The notes under the pieces were generated by a model that saw nothing but the letters and a program-made list of their open reading frames with translations, did no database searches and was not told the DNA's origin. Below, piece by piece: positions 56,276-63,825 of a stretch of DNA of 63,825 bases; the first letter of the stretch is position 1, and every line of letters begins with the position of its first letter. The position numbers and the translations under genes were made by a program. Origin of the DNA: Saccoglossus kowalevskii (Eukaryota > Hemichordata > Enteropneusta > Harrimaniidae); contig NW_003142306.1 in assembly GCF_000003605.2 (NCBI RefSeq), positions 359,672 through 423,496 on the forward strand, written 5' to 3'.

Positions 56276-59200
56276 GTATGTTAATATATTCATGTCTTTT
56301 TTTAATGGAAGTAGCCAGCGGTTGGTTTATTGGAGTGTGTTATATATGCGATTTTCTGTTCGCTGTAGGTTTGAGTATTGCATTCTCTAGACGATTGAAG
56401 AATAGATTGATTCAGTTCGACAGTTCAAACTGAGCAGCCTGCAGCATTTTGTTTTGGTGATTTAAACAACAATTCATTGGAAACCCATCAAAGGTATCAA
56501 AGGTTCACGCTTCTGTCGTCAAAATGGAGGAGTGTTTATCCACACCGGCGACTGCGGAGTGATATCAGTGCCAATATTGATTTTTTTTAAATAATACGTT
56601 ATATTAGCTATTTATCACACGATTATTGTGGGCGCATTTTTTAATATAATTTTTTGTTTTTTTTCTGCATTTTTGATCATTTTTCGACCAATATATGATT
56701 GTTTTTCCACGTTTTTTGGTTATATTTGATGTTGTGAACTTTTTCGTTTTGTGCATTTTTAGATTTGATCGTTTCATTTTTTTTTCATTGTCATAATTTA
56801 TGCAAATATCTTCCTAGACATGATCGCGTGGTGGTATTTAATGTTTAATATCGTAGTAAACATATCGTACTGCTACTTCAGGGAAGTACCGCCACCAGCC
56901 CCCGCCCCATCCCTACTTAATGCTAGATAATGCATAGATGTTAAGCTCGCTTTGCTGCAAGTACTGCGTTATGCCCAAAATGTCGGTCGTTTGTTATGGC
57001 CAATATTTTCACAACAAGCTTATTTGTCCTTTAAAGTGTGTACTATATCGATTTTAGTGTTTTACTTTCGATGTTTAATTTTAAACGAACATTCCAATAT
57101 CAAATAAACGCTGTTTAAATTACCAATACGTGATGGTATTACTCGTAATACACAAACTCTAGTACGTTCATGACGTACAACAACAATGACTACCAAAATG
57201 CATTGACTTTCAACAGTTACAACGAAGTAAATCAATCGAGCAAACATAGCGGTTCATTGAGTAAATATAAACGATCTGTTCTTGGAATTTTGTGTATTGG
57301 CTCCGGGCCAAGCCGACGTTATAATGGAAGTAGTAAAACCTGTAACAACCTTATATTGTACCATATACCTTCGAATGCTATATTTTCTCCCGCCCAAAAT
57401 GTTAGAACCATATTTTACACATTTGTATGTATTTTTCTATGATGGCTATAGATCTTGCGCAAAATATTTTATTTTTTTGTTTTAATTATGCAGTTTTTGT
57501 GTAAAAAATGAAACAAGTTGACTTTGGCGCACAAAAATTAAAATAGAATATACAGGTATGCTGAGTAATCTAGACTATATTGTATAATTATGCAGTTTTA
57601 TTTGCAACCGCGATTCGCGCAAAATATCCCACATGCAGATCAGCCATGATCAATTAACACAAATATTTAATATAATACCTTCATAACCGCATGATGACCA
57701 CTAAAACAAATTACGAATTTATCCAGTGTGTGTTTTATAAACTGACAAGTGAATTGCGCATATACTTCGGAAATGCCTAAAATACGATTAAGAAGTTTAG
57801 TTGACCCAAATTAAGTTAACATTGTGCCATTACTTAAATGCTGAATGCAGTAGACCATTCAACATAAAGTCAGTTACTTTTACTAGAGCGAATGTCCCCT
57901 ACATGATGCATAACAAATATCATTAAAATAATGGGCGGGAATGATTAATATTGAAGCTGTGGTTAGTCTCCCTGAATTAATATGCTGTTTATTTAGCATG
58001 CAAACAAACAAACCAATTAGGTAGGTGTCAATTGCCCCATCATGCATAGCGCTGACCATTATAACTGTGTGTAGGTCGAGTGTCGGGAAGAAAATCTCAA
58101 TATTCAATATTTCTAAGCAATAGCTATATGACATGATAATATGACATGAGCATGAGCCTTAATCTAATTTATGTTTTTGTATATTGCACTCCCATGAGCT
58201 GATCTAGTGCTAATGACCCCCTTTCTTGCTACATGTGCAACTTATAAAATAATACATGAAAGTTATGTGTTCGAATAAACTACAGATTGAAATCTGACAT
58301 CCAATCCGTTTGTTGATTTGAAATTGTGATAAACATCTTGCACTCCACTATGGGAACTGTCGCGCTGACAGAGTAATAATATTTTATTTGTACTAATCAA
58401 ATTATATTCACATAAATCACGTTCATATAAATGAGCGCAGTACATTCAACATTACAGTAGTCAATACCAATGGGAATGTAACAACGTTAATACAATCTCG
58501 TAAAACCGGACCCGATGATTGTTTTCGGTGAATTTACATTAGCTTAGGGGGTCATACAATACTTTGAGGACACAAGTGATGTATGTAATATGCCTTCTAC
58601 TGAATTATTCAATCATGTGACCAAAATGAAATATAAATCATCGTTTAACAATCCTAGCGTTTCGCCCCAAGATAGTTCCGTCAATCAAAATACACTAATA
58701 TTTAAAACACAATAATTTAAATAAATATCTCAATTTAATCATTATTATAACATTCATTAGTTGTATTATATTTAATATCAGTTTCGTCGATTTGGATGGA
58801 TAACAAAGCTATATGATTTGTAAAATGTGTTTCGATAATGCATATTTTTCTACAATAGATATCCGCCCAATGTGTCGGTATTTTGGAACGTTAACCTTTT
58901 AGCGGAATTTTAGAGAAACATTTTGAACTTTTTTAAGTATTTCCCTGTGATGACGTCATTAATTTTGGATCAGTTGAAAATGATTTCATACGAATCACAC
59001 GTCCTGATAAATGATGTTGATCCATTTTGTAACAAAGGTGAATTTTAACGTTCCTTGAGTTGTATCAAAATACACCGGATATCTGAATAAAACAACGTAT
59101 CTGAGAACTGAAAATGTTTGTTTTTTTCTATTTTTCGAAAGCGAAAAAACAATCTCTCTGGAGTTTAATGCACGTTCACCACAGTCAATGTAATCAAGTC

Positions 59201-60194
59201 TATGTGCGTAAACTCTGATCTGGTCATTTTAAATATAAAACTCAATTTTGAAATCTATAACAAGTTAACGGTTCAGATTTCAATATGATAACTAGTCGTA
59301 ATTAAGTGGGAGTGGCTATCATTTCTTAACTTTTACCACGTAACTTCATTTCACGGCGTTGCTCACAAAATTCGGCTGAATTTGGTCACCGAAACATCTG
59401 TCAACTTCTTAGTTGGGCAAATGGTGATAAAAGCACGAAAGTGACATAGTGACTTCTAAGGGGATACCTAAAAAATCACTCTGATTGGACACTCAAAGAT
59501 GGCGGCCATTTTTCCAGATAAGAGGTTTTCGCATTTACAGGGGTATGGTTGGTCAATTGGAGTGATCTTAGTGTCAATATATATGGTTTATAGCATGCTG
59601 AATTCAATTTTTCTAGCTTTACAATCTTCAGAGTACCTTTTGTGCAAGAAAATGACAAATTAATAACAGCAATACACATATTCAATTTAGTTATTTTTTT
59701 TATTTTTAAGGTTTGTTACTTTATAACATATTACACTTTTAAAAGATCAGATTACTGAAATAAGGACACCAAAAACATAACCAACTATTGACCATATTAC
59801 ATATTAATTATGTAAAATTGTGTAAAAGTGTGCAAATAACATTGTAAAATGCGGAATTTTGTTCTTTTTCAATTAAGTGAACATTGTGTCAATTGCTTTA
59901 GTTTATAGCATGCTAAATTTATTTTTACTAGTTATACAATCTTAACAATAATAACAATAACAATAATAACAAAATAGTGGTAACAAAATTAGTAACAAAA
60001 CACAACAATTCAAACAGTAAAACACCTTAAAACTTGCGCCTTTACATGTAATAGCATTATGCAAACTTTAAATAATAAGGAATTATGTCTTATTCCTTAA
60101 TGCTCACACACGCAACTACAGAGAGCAGTGCAGGAGAGTCCTGAGCGAAAGCATTTGCATCTCTGGTTGCAGTCTTTCTTACAAGATTATCTGG

Positions 60195-62400
60195 TTAGTT
60201 CCTGACAGATTGTTGCGACTGGTAGAATAGTCGACCAATAGACTTGCCATGTCTTTCCCGTCTATGTCCATCCCCAGTCATCAGGGCTGGTGCTTTTTGG
60301 GTTTGGGATAGTTGCCCGGCCCCAGATGAGTCCATCCTGGTAGGCAGCACGCTTTGCATGTTCCATAAGGGCAGCCCTGGTTGGCGGGATTGAATCATAT
60401 GGCCTCTGTTTGAAGGAAAAGAATTCCAACCTTGCCTCGTTCACACTGGCAGCAGCACTACATCTGCCATACATGAGAACAACAAAGTTCTCCAGCTTCT
60501 GAAGGTCACAATCAGGCACTTCTCATGTCAGTCATGCTGATTTCTTTCCTCCAACACGGAAAGCAGAGACAACATCACACCCAGTGAAAGCATGAAAGTA
60601 TATAATCTCACTGGATTTCTTGAGCCCTATTGCAGAAACAACATCATGGACTGGAATCCACTTAGCGTTGGTGCCTTGACCAAAAGCAATCCACATGCTT
60701 TCAAGACCAAGCTCCTTCAGGGGTGGCAGTGACGACACTGGTCGTACCGCATCAGTGTCATTGGCTTTTATGATAAGGACATGCACAAACATTCTAGTAT
60801 CAGCTTCTTCATGAGAACATGGGGCCACACCATCCAGGGACTCCTCTTGTGATCTGCCATGGTGGGTACTCTTGGTCTGACAGAGATCTGTCCTGGGTTA
60901 ATGAAAGCCACTGTGTCTTGAATCTGCTCCAGGGCATGTTTGATGGTTGCAACAGAGTGAGCCTAGTCACGGTTCAAAGGCAGCAGTGGGGTGATGCTCA
61001 CTTAAAATGGCTTGCTCCTCTTCTGTGCTGCATGGTGGGCTGCGCAAGTGATATTGACCTCACCATCAATACCTCTTTCAACCACACATATTCTTTTTTC
61101 AGGTGTGAGCGGATTGATTCAAGTGCTGGATATGAAAGACTTCTCACTGCAGGAGGATTAGGATTCTTGGGAATAAATGGAACCTTCTTTACACTAACAT
61201 TGGCACTGATTTTTAGTGAATTACGTTCCTCACCATGGTGTTCAGAGGTAGGATGCTGAAAGATGAACATGATGGTACCATGGAACGAAGATTTAGCTGT
61301 TTCAGTTGGTTGTGATCAATTTTGTCCACAGCTGCAGTTGTGAACACATCTATCCTCAAGACAGGTGGGCAGATCACTCCATCTTCCACTTAGTGGGCCA
61401 CAACTGCCTCTCCCAACTTGGCTGATATTGCGAGGACCCTATCATAAAATATACTGACCCCATTTTCATGAAGTATCTCTATGAGTCGCCTCTTTCTCGT
61501 CCTAGCAAACATGGACATGCAAACGTAGACAGCAATATGTGTCTTCCAGTCCTTGGAATGTGACTTTGCTAAACAGTTTTACTGCAACAAATGTGACATT
61601 GCAATGTCCAGCCATGCTGCAGTTGTGACTTAATGTCAACTCCATGCTCGATCATACAGACAAATTGAAGCAGTGATATTGGGACAGCTTTTTCAAGGCA
61701 TCCATCATGGAAAGTACTGTTGAACCCTGATTTATGTTGAAGCATGTCGTATCACCCCAACAGATTTTGCAAGATAGATAGCTTCTCCATGTCTGCTTGC
61801 TTGTGCAAGGAATAACCTGACGTCTTTCTTAAAGGCTAGAAATACATCATGCCCCTGGTGATGAACTTCTCAACTCAGGGATGTGGAAAAGCAGCTGGTC
61901 CTTCAGTCAAGTAGCATGCATCTGAGGCGATTCAATGCCAAGCTGCTCCAGGCTCTCTCTGTAGAGCATACGTAGGTCAATAAGTCTGAAAATGGGTGGG
62001 TCTGGACTCTCACTTGCAGTTTTCATCTCATTGATGTAAGTCAACAGTCACCATTGGGTAGGTTTTATTCTCTTGCAGCAACTTTCTGTTTTTGTGCATT
62101 CAGATAGGCTTTTTCTCTATTGTGCAGAGCTGCCAATCATGTAGGGTGGTACTTCAGCTTTTGAGCACGCAGTGTTGCAAGGAGCTTCCCATCATTGATT
62201 GTCTTTGCACATTCATTAATTCTTCTGTTCATTTTCATAGTCATGGCTTGACTTAGACTGTCTCCTTCCTCTTCACACAGAAAGCGCTCCACTGTCCACT
62301 GCTGGGGTCAAACTTTTCTCAGCTCTTTGTAACATTGTATTGTTGAACAGTAGCCAGCAACTCTCATAATACGCAGCATTTTTTTCTCAACGTTTCGTAA
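60195..62400 (-). mobile_element. Decayed copy of a widespread multicopy element-encoded protein
   Basis: Minus-strand fragments match, from memory, a protein family present in many copies in aquatic invertebrate and fish genomes. Upstream are strings such as ARTRKRRLIEIL, VSIFYDRVLAISAKL, DGVICPPVLR and AVDKIDHN. Downstream are HEEADTRMFVHVL, LESMWIAFGQG, IPVHDVVSAIGLKKS, YFHAFTGCDVVSAFRVGGKK and a tail NEARLEFFSFKQRPYDSIPP with DDWGWT. The order from high to low coordinate is the family order. Reading is interrupted in several places, so it is a non-functional copy. Its transposon class is not settled here. Confidence 0.65.
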
Positions 62401-63180
62401 ATCCTACAGCCATCATCAAGTCTTGCTGGATAAAGCTTGATTGGTAACTAATTGAATATTCCTACCCAAGAGACTATAGCCACCGTCTACCCTGCCAGGA
62501 TTTGCACGTGGAGAGGTAAGTACTTCCTTCTTGTTTTGTCTTTGTATCCATTGTATTGTTCAGGACGGAGGGTTTATCTTTTTACCACCTGTTTGATGGA
62601 CACATTCCTGTATGGGATACAACTAGGTTCATGCATTTCGCCCTACGCCTAGCCCGATCGTTCATCCAACGTAATTTAATTCCTGTCCCATCTGTACACC
62701 ATCTGGATAACTATGAACCCCGTTATCCTTGGCTCGGCTTCTCGCGCTGGCACATTCAGGTGCGGTTGCATAAGTGACTGGGGTTGGTTGGGCAACATTT
62801 GGGACACTAAGTATGAAAATGAATTCTTCTTAGCTTACGCTGAATCCTATGCTACGTTAAACAGCTACTTGTCACCTGTGCGCCCTGGTAGTGCCTAACA
62901 ATTACTCCCAAGGAAAAAAAGCCTCAAGGTTCACTCTCCAAAAAAGTCCTCAAGGCACACTTTTCAAATAAATTTACAATGTGAATGTGTGGTTCACTGT
63001 CTCCAATTGCCAGTCAGGTGCCTATCATTCAGCTATTCCATTTGCACAAAGGCCTGGTTCGTGATCTTCATGCACATTATAATTTTGCAGCTTGACATAC
63101 TGAATCACAACTCTGGTTGCTACCCTAATCTTGTTCAGTCATCATGCCAATTCAGTTTACTGTGTGTGGCCGTTGCTGTG
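62401..63180. other. Unassigned repeat-like sequence
   Basis: Three short overlapping plus-strand frames between 62452 and 62898 have a protein-like look (for example FYHLFDGHIPVWDTTRF) but no recognised family. The stretch is flanked by two transposable elements and is probably repetitive. Confidence 0.35.
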
Positions 63181-63182
63181 TA

Positions 63183-63825
63183 ATAATAATAACAAGTATT
63201 TATTGCTTTCCTAGGCCACCGGCCCATATACACACATATCAAACCAATGCTTAAAATGTAACGGGTACAAGAAGAATATGATAATATTCTCGGTTAATGA
63301 TCACATGGAATTAAATAATAATTAATTTGTTAACAATTGTTTCCTAACTTCAAATGCTCTGTGCACAAACACACAAACATTTCGTAGAATAACACCATTT
63401 GTTGCTTGAACAAGCCTTTGGAATTTATCCATGATTGGTTGGAATGAAAAATGTTGGGGGATTAACTCTCATCTTAATGTGTTATAGGCTGGGCAAATCA
63501 ACAGAAAATGATATTCATCCTCAACAAAATTAGCACGACATACTTTACAGAATCTTTCCGTTGAAGGCAAACCTTCGCGCCTACCTTCTTCAATTCTAAG
63601 TGGTAAAACCCCACAACGAAAACAGGCAAAAATGCGGACGAGTTTCAGATTGCAATTTAAAGATAAATATTTCTCCGGTTGTAAGGTACTCTTGAACTCA
63701 ATGTAATTACGTAATTTAGGTTTCAAGGACGCATTTGCTTTCCAAAGCTGTCTCTGTGTGTCAGAGACTCGTAGTACAAATTCAGAAAGAAAAACGTCCT
63801 TGCTACCTACTTTCTTGAGCTAGCC
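63183..63825 (-). mobile_element. 3' end of a non-LTR retrotransposon (LINE), cut by the window edge
   Basis: Minus-strand residues from 63726 to 63469 read KLRNYIEFKSTL, KYLSLN, FACFRCGVLPLRIEEGRREG, RFCKVCRANFVEDEYHFLLI and CPAY: the zinc-binding domain found after reverse transcriptase in LINEs. The element appears to end at 63183 in CTAGGAAAGCAATAAATACTTG followed by a short TTA microsatellite tail. The reverse transcriptase itself would lie beyond the window. Confidence 0.8.

Larger units (their letters stand above)
52607..60190. other. Intergenic, no firmly supported gene
   Basis: AT-rich sequence with one family B element (54020-54316) and a candidate exon at 56146-56275. Short open frames at 54.2-54.7 kb and 57.2-57.5 kb have no recognisable domain. 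(T)n-rich sequence dominates 56.58-56.8 kb. Confidence 0.5.

Noticed and set aside
60819-61259. Plus-strand 146-codon frame
   Set aside because: It is antisense to the decayed element whose family motifs read on the minus strand.
1-63825. tRNA, rRNA or other structured RNA genes
   Set aside because: No cloverleaf with A/B boxes or conserved rRNA string was recognised by eye. A covariance-model scan would be needed to exclude small RNAs.

Overview
The window is AT-rich, intron-rich metazoan DNA. Exons are short and bounded by GT-AG signals, and small terminal-inverted-repeat elements are common. The dominant gene resembles the LDLa/LRR-containing GPCR GRL101 of the pond snail and the LGR/relaxin-receptor group. 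Its added CUB, C-type lectin and EGF modules suggest a marine invertebrate (echinoderm, hemichordate, amphioxus, brachiopod or mollusc-like). The species cannot be fixed from the sequence alone.

The centre of the window (about 45.2 kb down to 10.07 kb, minus strand) is one very large gene. I assembled it by hand from splice sites, reading phase and protein-family motifs. A TATA-like box with a consensus CRE upstream, a 5' untranslated exon and a signal-peptide exon lead into 36 ectodomain exons. In order these encode CUB1, an unnamed beta-rich module, CUB2-4, EGF, C-type lectin domain 1, CUB5-7, C-type lectin domains 2 and 3, seven LDLa repeats, and an LRR block with its N-cap. A single large exon carries the whole rhodopsin-type 7TM core. 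That exon has a consensus splice donor just before its in-frame stop. Splicing there leads through a probable 21-nt microexon to two exons that read as the C-lobe of a tyrosine-kinase-like domain. The catalytic residues of that domain are lost: HRD reads HKN and DFG reads DLA. The stop lies 65 nt before an AATAAA. Every reading phase agrees across about 41 coding exons, giving roughly 2,550 residues. A GPCR that carries a degenerate kinase-like tail is the main discovery candidate.

Outside the gene: 1-2.1 kb is a degraded DIRS-type tyrosine-recombinase retroelement with inverted and direct terminal repeats, followed by a 157-bp tandem repeat. 2.5-10 kb is non-coding with several small inverted-repeat elements. 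45-60 kb is mostly intergenic and contains an 886-bp minisatellite with a 17-bp unit (51.7-52.6 kb) and one weak candidate exon at 56.1 kb. 60.2-62.4 kb is a decayed copy of a widespread multicopy element-encoded protein. 63.18 kb to the window end is the 3' end of a non-LTR retrotransposon (minus strand). Three families of short inverted-repeat elements (three copies each) are scattered through the introns of the receptor gene and the flanks.
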